Below are positions 18,226-27,701 of a stretch of 64,000 bases of DNA, in pieces (position 1 is the stretch's first letter; each line of letters begins with the position of its first letter). The notes under the pieces were generated by a model. It worked only from the letters and a program-made list of their open reading frames with translations. It was not told the origin of the DNA and did no database searches. The translations under genes and the position numbers were made by a program. The stretch is from Geobacter sp. DSM 9736 (GTDB taxonomy: Bacteria; Desulfobacterota; Desulfuromonadia; Geobacterales; Geobacteraceae): positions 2,608,001 through 2,672,000 of the forward strand of contig NZ_LT896716.1 of the NCBI RefSeq assembly GCF_900187405.1, written 5' to 3'.

Positions 18226-18259
18226 AAGGAGCGGCCGTCTCGGAGAAGCCCCGCTCCTT
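18226..18259 (-). terminator. possible terminator at end of cobalamin operon
   Basis: AAGGAGCGG and CCGCTCCTT arms with a 16-bp spacer lie between the convergent rdgC and cobD genes. On the minus strand the stem is followed by CCCCCTTTT, only a short T tract, so termination efficiency is doubtful. Confidence 0.4.
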
Positions 18260-18267
18260 GTCAGGAT

Positions 18268-19353
18268 TTATGCAGGGGGCGGGAGGGTTTCGCGAAGTGC
18301 GGCGAGAAGCCGCGAATTCTCTTCCGCCGTCCTTACAGCGATTCTGAAGAACCTGCCGTTGAGGCCTTTGAAATTGCCGCAATCCCGTATCAGTATCCGG
18401 GACGCCAGGAGCCGGTCTCGCAGTTCCGCAGCAGATGTGCCGCCGGTTATCTCAACAAGGATGAAGTTTGCCGCGGAATGAAAGGGATTGAGCCCAGGTA
18501 CGTGTGCAAGCCCCTGCTCCAGAGCAGCCCGTTGCTCCGCCACCAGCGCAAGGGTGTTCGACCGGTATTCTCCATCCCCCAGCGCCGCGAGGCCTGCCGC
18601 CTGGGCGAGACTGTTCACGCTCCAAGGTTCACGATGGGACGCGATCCGGCTCACGAGCTTCGCCTCGCCCAGGGCATAACCCAACCGCAAGCCGGGAATT
18701 GCGAAGAATTTGGTGAGCGAGCGGAGCGTAATTCCTCCCCCCTCTTCCGCCACAAGCCCCGCCACTGAATCCTTCTCGCAGAAGTCGATGAAGGCTTCGT
18801 CGAGAACGAGCAGCGTTCCGGCATCCCGGCAGAGACGCAACACCTCCACAACCTCCGCCCGCGAAAGAAGTTTCCCCGTAGGATTTCCCGGATTGCAAAG
18901 GAAAAGAAGATCCCATCCTTCCGCAAGCCGCTCCTCCAGCGCACCCGCCGAAAGAGCGAAACCCTCCTCCCCTTTCAGGAGATGATACCCGACCTCCCAC
19001 TTCTCCCGTGCCAGGGCGGCCGCATACTCCGCAAAAGCAGGCCCCACAATGAGCGCTCTTCCACCTCCGGCAACACGGGGGAGCAGATAGATCAATTCGG
19101 TGGAGCCGTTGCCTACCACCACCTGTTCCGGTGACACCCGGTGAAAGGCCGCCAGCGACTCCCGCAGTTCCACCGCTGAGTCGTCCGGATAATGCACGAC
19201 ACGGTCCAGCGCCGCAAGAACGGCATTCCGCACCAGGGGAGACAAACCCAGGGGGTTTATGCTCGCCGAGAAATCGAGAAGGTCCTCGGGAGCGACTCCG
19301 AGTCCTCGGGCAACGGCAAAAACGTTGCCCCCATGGGTAAAATTACCTGCCAC
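18268..19353 (-). CDS. cobD: threonine-phosphate decarboxylase
   Basis: About 361 residues, a PLP enzyme of the aminotransferase fold that decarboxylates L-threonine phosphate to aminopropanol phosphate for the cobalamin nucleotide loop. It shows the CobD start (THGGNVFAVARGLG), DFSASINPLGLSP, VVGNGSTELIYLLP and the PLP lysine in SLTKFFAIPGLRLGYALG. The start is a GTG at 19353 with GAGGG about 8 nt upstream; a TTG at 19359 is too close to that site. It is last in the long cobalamin operon, 7-13 bp after cbiB. Confidence 0.92.
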   Translation of the reverse strand: MAGNFTHGGNVFAVARGLGVAPEDLLDFSASINPLGLSPLVRNAVLAALDRVVHYPDDSAVELRESLAAFHRVSPEQVVVGNGSTELIYLLPRVAGGGRALIVGPAFAEYAAALAREKWEVGYHLLKGEEGFALSAGALEERLAEGWDLLFLCNPGNPTGKLLSRAEVVEVLRLCRDAGTLLVLDEAFIDFCEKDSVAGLVAEEGGGITLRSLTKFFAIPGLRLGYALGEAKLVSRIASHREPWSVNSLAQAAGLAALGDGEYRSNTLALVAEQRAALEQGLAHVPGLNPFHSAANFILVEITGGTSAAELRDRLLASRILIRDCGNFKGLNGRFFRIAVRTAEENSRLLAALRETLPPPA

Positions 19354-19365
19354 GGGCAAATTCCC

Positions 19366-20334
19366 TCAAAAGCAGTATTTACAGGTGACAGCTACAACCA
19401 GTAGCCACCCGACGAGCAGGAGCCCTTCCGCCGCGTACATCAACCGAACGGCCCCGCGGTAGGCCCGCGGTGAAAGCGGAAGGTCCGGGTCTCCGATGGT
19501 GGGCTTCGCCACCGGAACACCGCCGTACCGGTTGGTGCCCCCAAGCTGCACCCCGAGGGCGCCTGCGGCGGCAGCCTCCGGAACCCCGCTGTTTGGGGAG
19601 GAGTGATTTCTTCCGTCCCGGAACATCATCCTGAGAGCCTGCTTTCCCGAAAGCCCCACCAGCGGTGCCGCCATGACCATCAGGAAACCGGTGATGCGAG
19701 CCGGCACATAATTGACGACATCGTCGAAACGGGCGGAAGCCCAACCCAACTTGAGGTACCTCTCGTTCCTGTACCCGACCATCGAGTCTAGGGTGTTCAC
19801 CGCCTTGTACCCCAGCGCGAGCAACGGCCCCCCTAGCATCAGGAAAATGAGGGGAGCGACGACTCCATCTGAGGTGTTTTCCGCGACGGTCTCCACCAGC
19901 GCCCGCCATATCTCCGGCTCCGAGAGATCCTCGGTGTCCCTTCCGACGATGAAGGAGAGGTGGCGGCGCGCTGCAGCCAGGTCCCCGCGCTCAAGAGCCC
20001 TGGCGACTAGCTGCGACTCGCTGTGAAGGGACCGGGCGGCTAGACAACTCCACGCAAAGAAAATGGAAAGGGCGACGGCTGCCCATGGATGGACCACCCG
20101 CACCGAATTGGTGAGGGCAAAGGCCGTCCCGACCGTCATGGAGACTGTGCCGACAAGGAGAAGAACCCCGGCGAAACGCTCCGGCAGCCTTAATCTCCGC
20201 AGCACGCGTTCGAGGAGCTCGACAATTTTTCCGATGTAGACTACCGGATGGGGCATCCACCTGGGATCTCCAATGATGAGATCGAGGAGGACGGCCGCCG
20301 TAACGACAAGGATGTCCGGAGCGAACAGAAGCAT
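19366..20334 (-). CDS. cbiB: adenosylcobinamide-phosphate synthase
   Basis: 322 residues, an integral membrane protein of the CbiB family that joins aminopropanol phosphate (from CobD) to adenosylcobyric acid. Family motifs: LLDLIIGDPRWMPHPVVYIG near the N-terminus, FIVGRDTEDLSEPEIWRALVETVAENTSDG, AVNTLDSMVGYRNERY and late GVQLGGTNRYGG. Its start overlaps the cbiHP stop as TAATG, so translation is coupled. Confidence 0.93.
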   Translation of the reverse strand: MLLFAPDILVVTAAVLLDLIIGDPRWMPHPVVYIGKIVELLERVLRRLRLPERFAGVLLLVGTVSMTVGTAFALTNSVRVVHPWAAVALSIFFAWSCLAARSLHSESQLVARALERGDLAAARRHLSFIVGRDTEDLSEPEIWRALVETVAENTSDGVVAPLIFLMLGGPLLALGYKAVNTLDSMVGYRNERYLKLGWASARFDDVVNYVPARITGFLMVMAAPLVGLSGKQALRMMFRDGRNHSSPNSGVPEAAAAGALGVQLGGTNRYGGVPVAKPTIGDPDLPLSPRAYRGAVRLMYAAEGLLLVGWLLVVAVTCKYCF

Positions 20335-22664
20335 TACATCCCTCCCATGTCGGGCAGACCGCAGATAGCGAAGAGACGCTCCATATCCAGGTGCCGCTCC
20401 AGGTGTTCCGCAAGAAGATCGAAGGAATCGGGTGCGGAACTCCGCGCCTCCTGTACCGGAAGCCCCTTGGCGGCCCTCAGCCGGTTCAGCAGCGACCTGC
20501 GGAAGCCTTCGTTTTCGAAGATCCCGTGGAGGTAGGTACCCACAACCCTGTTATCGGGTGATACGGCCCCATCCTCAATGCCGGCCTCACTCCCCGAGCG
20601 GGTGGCGATCCTTGCAAAGGGGCGGGCGCCTGCACCGAGGGCAGTATCCCCCATGTGGATCTCGTAGCCGGCCAGGCCAGGCTCCGCGTGCGGGAACGCC
20701 TCCAGTCCGGCATCGAGAAGATGCGCAGTCACCTGGTGTGTGGTCTTCTCCGGCAGCATCACCGTCTCCGCATCGAGCAGTCCCAGCCCCCGCGCCTCCC
20801 GGATGTTGGATTCCACGCCGTGGGGATCGAGCACACGCCGTCCAAGCATCTGATACCCTCCGCAGATCCCCATGATCGGTCCCCGGAAATCTCTGATGGC
20901 GTCGTAGAGCCCCCGTTCCATCAGAAGATAGAGATCCGCTACCGTCGTCTTGCTTCCCGGAAGGATGAGGAGATCGAGCCCTTCCAGTTGCTGCCGTCCC
21001 TCAATGTAGCGGACCTCCACGTCGGGCTCCGCATCGAGAGGGTCGAAATCGGTGAAATTGGAGATCCGGGATAGACGGACCACTCCGATGACGAGAGATT
21101 GCTTACGGGCCGGGATGGAGACTACCTTCTGCCGCTTCTGAAGCGCCACGCTGTCCTCGTCGGGGATATGGAAGCCGGTGAAGCAGGGAATTACCCCGAG
21201 GACGGGTATGCCGGTGCGCCTTTCTACGAAATCGATACCGGAACTGAGGAGGGTGGGATCTCCGCGGAACTTGTTGATGATCACCCCTTGAACGCGAGCC
21301 CGCTCCTGAGGGTCAAGCAGCTCCACCGTCCCCACGATCTGGGCGAAGACCCCTCCCCGGTCAATGTCCGCGATCAGTATAACCGGACAGTCCGCCATTT
21401 CCGCCACCGCAAGGTTGGCGATGTCATGGGCCTTCAGGTTTATCTCGGCTATGCTTCCCGCCCCTTCTATGACAACGAACCGGTATGTGTTCCTGAGTCT
21501 GTCGAAGCTTTCCCGCACTCTGAGGAATGCCTCCGGTTTGTACCTGTTGTACTCGGCCACCGTCATGTGGCGAACCGGCTTCCCCTGGATGATGACCTGG
21601 CTCCCGGTGTCCGAGCTTGGCTTGAGAAGAACGGGATTCATGTCGGTATGCGGCGCGAGTCCACACGCCTCCGCCTGAACCGCCTGAGCCCTGCCGATCT
21701 CTCCCCCTTCGGGGGTGACGGCCGAGTTGAGCGCCATGTTCTGGGACTTGAAGGGAGCCACCGCAATTCCGCGGTTCTTCAGAATCCGGCAAAACCCGGC
21801 GGTAATGACGGATTTACCAACATCCGACGCGGTTCCGCAGAACATGACGGCAGCGCCGGAGGATTGTCCGGGAAGCGGAGCCGTCGTGTCAGCTTTTGCC
21901 CCTGAAGCCCCACCCTCGGCGCCGGTTCGATACCCCCGCGGCGTGATTATTCGGCGGCCGGCGTCGAGGTATGTTGAGGAATTGCCGATGATGACGACGG
22001 AGAACATGTCTACGTGGCAGGAGAGCATATCCCCCAGATTGGTGACCGTCTTCTCCTCGCCGCTCCGGCAGGCGTTGCGGACAATCCCGACTGGCGTGCC
22101 TGCAGCCCGGGTGGAGAGAAGGATGCGCTGCGCTTCTTCCAGATGCCGTACACGTCCCTTGCTCCGCGGGTTGTAAAGCGCGATGACGAAGTCCGCATCT
22201 GCCGCCGCCCGCAGCCGCCGTTCAATCAGGTCCCACGGAGTGAGGAGGTCGGAGAGGGAGATGACGGCGAAATCATGCATTAGAGGAGCGCCGAGTACGG
22301 CAGCCGCAGCCTGCAGGGCGGAGACCCCCGGAACGACGACGATCTCCGGAGGTGCTCCGTTGAAATCGGGTTCGGCAGCCAGCTCCAGGGCGAGTCCAGC
22401 CATACCGTATATACCCGCATCACCGCTCGATACAAGGGCGACCTCTTTCCCTGAAGCCGCAAGCTGGAGGGCCCGACGGCAGCGCTCGACTTCACGTGTC
22501 ATGCCGGAAGAAACCACATCTTTACCGGACAGGAGGGGCTCAATGAATCCGAGGTAGGTCTGGTACCCGACGACGACCTCGGCGCGGGAAATGGCCTCCC
22601 GTGCCTCCAGGGTCATATGATTCAGGCCGCCGGGACCGATGCCGACGACGAAGAGTGTGGACAT
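20334..22664 (-). CDS. cbiH-cbiP: fused C17-methyltransferase and cobyric acid synthase
   Basis: 776 residues holding two B12 enzymes. Residues 1 to about 245 are a tetrapyrrole methylase of the CbiH/CobJ type (VVGIGPGGLNHMTLEAREAI, SSGDAGIYGMA, ALYNPRS, ending RIITPRGY), which methylates C17 with ring contraction. A linker of about 25 residues (GAEGGASGAKAD) precedes cobyric acid synthase (CbiP/CobQ): P-loop-like CGTASDVGKSVITAGFCRIL, FKSQNMALNS, EGAGSIAEINL, and glutaminase nucleophile GICGGYQMLG. The halves act far apart in the pathway. There is no internal stop or frameshift, so it is a real fusion as read. Confidence 0.93.
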   Translation of the reverse strand: MSTLFVVGIGPGGLNHMTLEAREAISRAEVVVGYQTYLGFIEPLLSGKDVVSSGMTREVERCRRALQLAASGKEVALVSSGDAGIYGMAGLALELAAEPDFNGAPPEIVVVPGVSALQAAAAVLGAPLMHDFAVISLSDLLTPWDLIERRLRAAADADFVIALYNPRSKGRVRHLEEAQRILLSTRAAGTPVGIVRNACRSGEEKTVTNLGDMLSCHVDMFSVVIIGNSSTYLDAGRRIITPRGYRTGAEGGASGAKADTTAPLPGQSSGAAVMFCGTASDVGKSVITAGFCRILKNRGIAVAPFKSQNMALNSAVTPEGGEIGRAQAVQAEACGLAPHTDMNPVLLKPSSDTGSQVIIQGKPVRHMTVAEYNRYKPEAFLRVRESFDRLRNTYRFVVIEGAGSIAEINLKAHDIANLAVAEMADCPVILIADIDRGGVFAQIVGTVELLDPQERARVQGVIINKFRGDPTLLSSGIDFVERRTGIPVLGVIPCFTGFHIPDEDSVALQKRQKVVSIPARKQSLVIGVVRLSRISNFTDFDPLDAEPDVEVRYIEGRQQLEGLDLLILPGSKTTVADLYLLMERGLYDAIRDFRGPIMGICGGYQMLGRRVLDPHGVESNIREARGLGLLDAETVMLPEKTTHQVTAHLLDAGLEAFPHAEPGLAGYEIHMGDTALGAGARPFARIATRSGSEAGIEDGAVSPDNRVVGTYLHGIFENEGFRRSLLNRLRAAKGLPVQEARSSAPDSFDLLAEHLERHLDMERLFAICGLPDMGGM

Positions 22665-22716
22665 GAAAACCTCGGGATTAACAGTACTGGGCTATAGGGA
22701 CAAGCTGGCGAACTAG

Positions 22717-23772
22717 TTATTCCGTTTCCGCAATGGCCAGAGTAACGTTGCCGCTCTTTACCTTCTTCAGCAGCAGATGGCCACCTTCCGCCGCCAGCAG
22801 TGCAGCGGGTTCGGCTACGCCGGCGGCTCCGATGGCATTGATGGCGTGGAGCGACGGGGGGGACGGGATTTCCACCAGATTAAGCTCGCGGCTCTCGTAA
22901 AACAGTACCGGCACCTGGTACTTGGCGGCGAAAGCGAGCAGCCCCTCCTCTCCCCGCTTCGCCTCCGCTGTGGCGATGCACCTTACGCTTCTGATCGAAA
23001 GAAACAGGCGCTTCAGCTGGCTGCACGCCACCTGCTCGATCTCATCCGCAGAGGTGCCGCTGTTGCAGCCGATTCCGAGGACCAGGTTTCTCGGGCGAAG
23101 CACCAGGAGCCGCTCGGTGCGGATCTGTGGAGGAAGGTGCCGGTTCGTGACGAACACGAATCCTTTCGCCCCGCTCTGCAACGCCTCCACGAAAGTCTCG
23201 TGGAAAGTGAGGCGCCCCCGTCCGTGAAAGTAGGGGCGAACGGTATCGGAAAGATCGACCACCGCGATCTCCTCCCCGTCGAGAAGGAGAGCGTTGAGGA
23301 CCTTAACGCGGGAAAGATCGTCGATGTTCCACCCCGCCTCTTTCGCAAGCATGTCGAAGGAGGGGAGGCAGTTGGCGTCGGTGGCGGTGGTAATGACTTC
23401 GCGGGCGCCGCTCAGGAACGCACAGCGGCAGGCCAGTTCGTTCGCACCCCCCAGATGCCCGGAGAGGAGCGAGATTGCGAAGCGGCCGGCATCGTCCATA
23501 ACGACCACCGCCGGATCCCGTTCCTTCCCCTCCAGGAGAGGCGCCACCAGCCTGACGACGATTCCGGTCGCCATGATGAAGACGAAGCCGGAGACCTGCG
23601 GCCACAGCCGCGCCACAACCTCGCCAAGCTCGCCGTCGAAGGGGAGGGCACCTTTCCCGGCGGGACCCGCATACCTGCGCAGCACGTGCAGCTCCGCCCC
23701 CGGAAGACCTTCCCGGAGCCGCGCCGCCAGATGAGCCCCGTTACGGGTTATGGCGATGACGGCTGTCTTCAT
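22717..23772 (-). CDS. cbiG: cobalt-precorrin-5A hydrolase
   Basis: About 351 residues. CbiG opens the ring-A delta-lactone and releases acetaldehyde in the anaerobic route. Visible motifs: N-terminal MKTAVIAITRNGAHLAARL, the central VRLVAPLLEGKERDPAVVVMDDAGRFAISLLSGHLGGANELA region and LGIGCNSGTSADEIEQ of the C-terminal domain. The ATG at 23772 with AGGAC upstream is preferred over a GTG at 23799. It sits 33 bp after cbiF. Confidence 0.93.
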   Translation of the reverse strand: MKTAVIAITRNGAHLAARLREGLPGAELHVLRRYAGPAGKGALPFDGELGEVVARLWPQVSGFVFIMATGIVVRLVAPLLEGKERDPAVVVMDDAGRFAISLLSGHLGGANELACRCAFLSGAREVITTATDANCLPSFDMLAKEAGWNIDDLSRVKVLNALLLDGEEIAVVDLSDTVRPYFHGRGRLTFHETFVEALQSGAKGFVFVTNRHLPPQIRTERLLVLRPRNLVLGIGCNSGTSADEIEQVACSQLKRLFLSIRSVRCIATAEAKRGEEGLLAFAAKYQVPVLFYESRELNLVEIPSPPSLHAINAIGAAGVAEPAALLAAEGGHLLLKKVKSGNVTLAIAETE

Positions 23773-23805
23773 CCCGTCCTGCAAGCCCCCCGGCTCCACC
23801 GGGTG

Positions 23806-24594
23806 TCATGTGATGATTCCATCCCGGAAGCCGTGGCTGAACCCCTTGTCGTAGAGGAGTGACCTGGCCTTCATCCCCTCCCGGCGTGCCCGCAGCACTT
23901 CCCCCACGAGTATCACCGCCTGCTTCCCGATTCCCGCTCCGGCCGCTTTCTCAGAAATGTCTGAGAGGGTCCCTTCCAGTACCAGCTCGTCCGGCCAGGA
24001 AGCGCGGGCGACCACAGCCGCTGGAGTATCTGCCGAATACGCACCCTGAAGGAGTTCTTCGACAACCCGCTCGATCATGGAGACTGAAAGGTATATAACG
24101 AGGGTGGCCCCAAGGGCTGCTATTTGGGAAAGGCGCTCCCGCTCCGGCACCGGCGTTCTCCCCTCCATCCGGGTTATCACCACCGTCTGCGAAACCTCAG
24201 GCAGGGTCAGCTCCTGCCTGAGCGCCGCCGCTGCCGCAAAGGCGCTCGTCACCCCCGGAACCACGTCGTAGCAGATCCCGAGCCGGTCCAGTTCAGCCAT
24301 CTGCTCCTGAATGGCTCCGTAGACGGATGGGTCACCGGTATGGAGCCGTACTACCCTCTTTCCGTCCGAAACCGCCTGCGCCAGCACCCGGGTCGTCTCC
24401 TCAAGGGTCATCCCTGCAGAGTCGTGCACCTCCGCGTGCGGCGCGTGAACCCGCACGAGTTCCCGGTCCACCAGGCTGCCGGCAAAAACGACCACCTCCG
24501 CCTCCCTCAGAAGGCGGGCCCCCTTGACCGTGATCAGCTCGGCATCCCCGGGTCCGGCACCTACGAAATGAACATTTACTGCCTCTGAACGCAT
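23806..24594 (-). CDS. cbiF: cobalt-precorrin-4 C11-methyltransferase
   Basis: 262 residues, SAM-dependent tetrapyrrole methylase of the CbiF/CobM type. It shows VHFVGAGPGDAELITVKGARLL, the second glycine loop LHTGDPSVYGAIQEQM and ELTLPEVSQTVVITRMEGRTPVP, all typical of C11 methylases. It acts between CbiH and CbiG. It lies 8 bp after cbiL. Confidence 0.93.
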   Translation of the reverse strand: MRSEAVNVHFVGAGPGDAELITVKGARLLREAEVVVFAGSLVDRELVRVHAPHAEVHDSAGMTLEETTRVLAQAVSDGKRVVRLHTGDPSVYGAIQEQMAELDRLGICYDVVPGVTSAFAAAAALRQELTLPEVSQTVVITRMEGRTPVPERERLSQIAALGATLVIYLSVSMIERVVEELLQGAYSADTPAAVVARASWPDELVLEGTLSDISEKAAGAGIGKQAVILVGEVLRARREGMKARSLLYDKGFSHGFRDGIIT

Positions 24595-24602
24595 GAGCTT
24601 CC

Positions 24603-25337
24603 TTATTGCGCGTGGATTACCGTCTTCCGCACGATCACCATCGACAGGTAATCGAGCTCCTTTCCCACGAGACTCGCCAGATCGAATACGACCTCCTCGG
24701 CGCTGGAGCCGACCCGGCGGATGAAGACGCCCCGATCGGCCAGCCCGAGCTCCTTCAGAACTGCATAGAGCCTGTCGAAGACCCGGCTCACTTTCATCAG
24801 GACAACGGTGTCGAAGTCTTTCAGGGTCCGGCGCAGTTCCTCATCCTCGTAAGCGGCCGGCAGGATCGCTATCCGCTCGCTTCCCATCCCGAGCGGCACG
24901 CCGGAGGCGGCAGCAGCAGCGCCGATACTCGTCACCCCTGGGACTATCTCGACGGGAATGCCCGGATATTTTGCGATAAAGATGCGATAGAGATAGAGAA
25001 AGGTGGAATAGAGAAAGGGATCTCCTATGGTGATGAAGGCGACATCCTGACCGCGGGCGATTCGGGCGGCCACCTCCTCCGCAGCCTTCTCCCAGTATGC
25101 ATCCAGCCCCTCCTGGTCCATGCGCATGGGGAAGACCTGAACGAGCACCTCCTGCCGTGAACGGTCGATGAACTGCTCGACGATGGAGAGGGCATAACTG
25201 GACGCCTCGGCGGCGCCCGTGGGACAGCAGATCACCGGCACCTGCCGGATGATCCGCTCAGCCTTGCGGGTCAGCAGGTCAGGGTCGCCGGGGCCGATGC
25301 CGACGGCGTAGATTCGGGCAGATGTTATAGCGGGCAC
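24603..25337 (-). CDS. cbiL: cobalt-precorrin-2 C20-methyltransferase
   Basis: 244 residues, tetrapyrrole methylase of the CbiL/CobI type: YAVGIGPGDPDLLTRKAERII, ARGQDVAFITIGDPFLYSTFLYL and VEIVPGVTSIGAAAAASGVPL. It performs the first methylation after cobalt insertion. The start is a GTG at 25337 with AAGGA upstream. It is encoded 33 bp downstream of cbiET. Confidence 0.92.
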   Translation of the reverse strand: MPAITSARIYAVGIGPGDPDLLTRKAERIIRQVPVICCPTGAAEASSYALSIVEQFIDRSRQEVLVQVFPMRMDQEGLDAYWEKAAEEVAARIARGQDVAFITIGDPFLYSTFLYLYRIFIAKYPGIPVEIVPGVTSIGAAAAASGVPLGMGSERIAILPAAYEDEELRRTLKDFDTVVLMKVSRVFDRLYAVLKELGLADRGVFIRRVGSSAEEVVFDLASLVGKELDYLSMVIVRKTVIHAQ

Positions 25338-25370
25338 AACGGTATCCTTGAAAGCGAGTAACAGGGGAGA

Positions 25371-26582
25371 CTACTCATCTCCCTTAGTGGCAGCAATGAC
25401 GTAGACCGGGTTATGGGCCTCGAACATCTTGTATTCTGTAAGCCCCCTGGTCCGGGCGATGTTCACGCAGGTGACCTCGACGGTATAGCCATGATCTTCG
25501 AGGAATTCGACAGCCTTGGTGAGCGTATCGAGGGTGACGGCATTGATGACTATAATCCCTTCCGGCTTTAGGCGGCGGTCCACCGCCTCGATGATCTCTT
25601 CCAGCATGCCCCCCGACCCTCCGATGAACACCCGATCGGGGTCGGGAAGGTCATCTAGCCCCTCCGGAGCGAATGCCTCGATAAGCAGGACATTCCGGGC
25701 GACAAACTTCTTGAGGTTGTCACGAATGAAGGAGAGATACTGGGCGTTTTTCTCCAGAGCGAAGATCCGGCCGTTCGGCATGAGGTTGCTGGCCTCGATG
25801 GAAACCGAGGCGCTTCCCGCGCCGATGTCCCACATGACGAGGTCGTCCTGCAACTGCAGCTTCGCAAGGGTTATGGCACGCACTTCCTGCTTGGTGATGA
25901 GCTTCTTGGCGGTGGCGAACTCGTCGTCCGCGATGCCGATCAGCGGGTACTGCTCAAGGTTCGGCTCCCAAGTCTTGATGAAGATGAGTATGTTGAGCTC
26001 GGAAGCAGCGAGGTCCGCCAGTCCGCGCACATCGGTCCTGGTGAACTTTTCGCCCGGCAGCCCCAGGTCCTCGCACAGATAAACATCGTAGCCGTCGGCG
26101 CCACGCTTTATCAGCTCCCGGGCTATAACGGCAGGCGTGTTGACGTTGTCCGTCAGGACGGCCGCTTTCTCGGCGGCGATTATCCGGTCGATTGCACCTT
26201 TCAGCCCACGGCCGTGGACGGAGACGAAAATTGCATCGTCCCACGGCTCCCTGATCCTGGCAAAGGCGTACTGCACGCTCGTGACGTTTGGGAATATCTC
26301 GATCCGGTCCTTTGGAAGGTTACGCATAAGAAACCGCGCGACGCCGAAGAAGTTCGGGTCTCCTGAACCGAGCACCACCACCCGCTTGTCCGTGCCCTTC
26401 AGGAAATCGAGCATCGCGGAAAGCTCGCCAAGCACCTGCTTTTCCCCTGCAAAATCGGGAAAGATGTCGAGGTGCCGCTGATGGCCGATGAGGACGTCAG
26501 CCTTGCCGATGACCTCCAGCGCCTTGGAGCCGAAACCTTCCCAACCTCTTATTCCGGCACCGACGAGATAGATTTTCTGCAT
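25371..26582 (-). CDS. cbiET: bifunctional C5,C15-methyltransferase/decarboxylase (CbiET)
   Basis: 403 residues. The N-terminal half is CbiE (YLVGAGIRGWEGFGSKALEVI, VVLGSGDPNFFGVARFL), the C-terminal half is CbiT, a Rossmann methyltransferase (TKQEVRAITLAKLQL, VMWDIGAGSASVSIEAS, DRVFIGGSGGMLEEI). Together they methylate C5 and C15 and decarboxylate the C12 acetate. CbiE-CbiT fusions (CobL type) are common. GGAGGG precedes the ATG. Confidence 0.94.
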   Translation of the reverse strand: MQKIYLVGAGIRGWEGFGSKALEVIGKADVLIGHQRHLDIFPDFAGEKQVLGELSAMLDFLKGTDKRVVVLGSGDPNFFGVARFLMRNLPKDRIEIFPNVTSVQYAFARIREPWDDAIFVSVHGRGLKGAIDRIIAAEKAAVLTDNVNTPAVIARELIKRGADGYDVYLCEDLGLPGEKFTRTDVRGLADLAASELNILIFIKTWEPNLEQYPLIGIADDEFATAKKLITKQEVRAITLAKLQLQDDLVMWDIGAGSASVSIEASNLMPNGRIFALEKNAQYLSFIRDNLKKFVARNVLLIEAFAPEGLDDLPDPDRVFIGGSGGMLEEIIEAVDRRLKPEGIIVINAVTLDTLTKAVEFLEDHGYTVEVTCVNIARTRGLTEYKMFEAHNPVYVIAATKGDE

Positions 26583-26615
26583 TCGTCCCTCCGTAAACGC
26601 GCAGTGCTCCCTGCG

Positions 26616-27698
26616 TCATGCGAAATATAGCACTTCATCCCGATACCCCGCCATAAAAACCTTGACGGCAAGCCCCGGCGCAAAATGACGGACTGCCTTC
26701 AGGGCACGGTGGCAGACAAGCGCGACGAGCCGGGGGTCGTAGCCCGACTCTTCCAGTACCTGGCGCGCCGTATTGGCACTTGTAACCAAGGATCGCAGCT
26801 GACCTATCCCCGGCTCCTGCGTAACCCAGTCAGCCAGGGTGCGCAGGTCCAGATCGGACGAACTGACATGGGTCTGTTCATGGCCGCAGGCTATCTTCAG
26901 CAGCTTGGCGAACTGACCCGCGAGAACAAGCTGCCTGACCCCCTTGCGCAGACAGGAACGTACCGCATGCCCGACGTGGTCCCCCATCATCACATACGCC
27001 TCTTCGGGCAACTGCTCACCTTCTGCTGTAAAATGGTGCTGCACCGCAAGCTCGCTGGATCTCCCGGTGGAGAGGACGACGGTGCCGCTCCCGCAGGCGA
27101 GAGCCACGTCGATGGCGGTATCGATGGTGTCGGTCCATGCCTGCGCGGAAATGGGCCGCACAATCCCGGTCGTGCCGAGGATGGAGAGCCCGCCCACGAT
27201 GCCCAGGCGCTCGTTGAGGGTTTTTTTTGCCCGCTCCGCTCCGTCGGGGATGCTCAGCGAAACCGTCAGGGTCGCCGGAATGCAGCGCATGGCGAAGACT
27301 TCCCTGAGGGCGAGATGGATCATGCGGCGGGGGACCGGATTGATGGCCCACTCACCCACGGGAACGGCAAGTCCCGGTTTTGTGACACGCCCGATCCCCT
27401 CTCCCCCCTGGATGATGATCCGCCGGGGCGCGAGGAATTCGATATCGACCCGCGCGTGAACTTCGGCTCCATTGGTCACGTCCGGATCGTCTCCGGCGTC
27501 CTTCACCACGAAACAGGACGCTCCGCCGGCCTGAAGCTGCTGGCCGTGGAGTGGAAACAGCGCAGTCTCTCCCGTCGGGAGATTGAGCTCGACCTGGTGA
27601 ACCAGTTCCTGGTCGCGGAGCATCTGCGCGGCCCCCTTCACGGCGGCGGCAGCGCATGCGCCCGTAGTATATCCGTGCCGCAGTTCCCGGTTCGCCAT
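26616..27698 (-). CDS. cbiD: cobalt-precorrin-5B C1-methyltransferase
   Basis: 360 residues matching CbiD: RHGYTTGACAAAAVKGAAQML at the start, VTNGAEVHARV, VTKPGLAVPVGEWAINPVPRRMI, LGTTGIVRP and the C-terminal VTSANTARQV. It methylates C1 in the anaerobic pathway. The gene begins almost directly after the split-barrel gene. Only a weak ribosome site is seen, so coupling to the upstream gene is likely. Confidence 0.94.
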   Translation of the reverse strand: MANRELRHGYTTGACAAAAVKGAAQMLRDQELVHQVELNLPTGETALFPLHGQQLQAGGASCFVVKDAGDDPDVTNGAEVHARVDIEFLAPRRIIIQGGEGIGRVTKPGLAVPVGEWAINPVPRRMIHLALREVFAMRCIPATLTVSLSIPDGAERAKKTLNERLGIVGGLSILGTTGIVRPISAQAWTDTIDTAIDVALACGSGTVVLSTGRSSELAVQHHFTAEGEQLPEEAYVMMGDHVGHAVRSCLRKGVRQLVLAGQFAKLLKIACGHEQTHVSSSDLDLRTLADWVTQEPGIGQLRSLVTSANTARQVLEESGYDPRLVALVCHRALKAVRHFAPGLAVKVFMAGYRDEVLYFA

Positions 27699-27701
27699 CC
27701 G

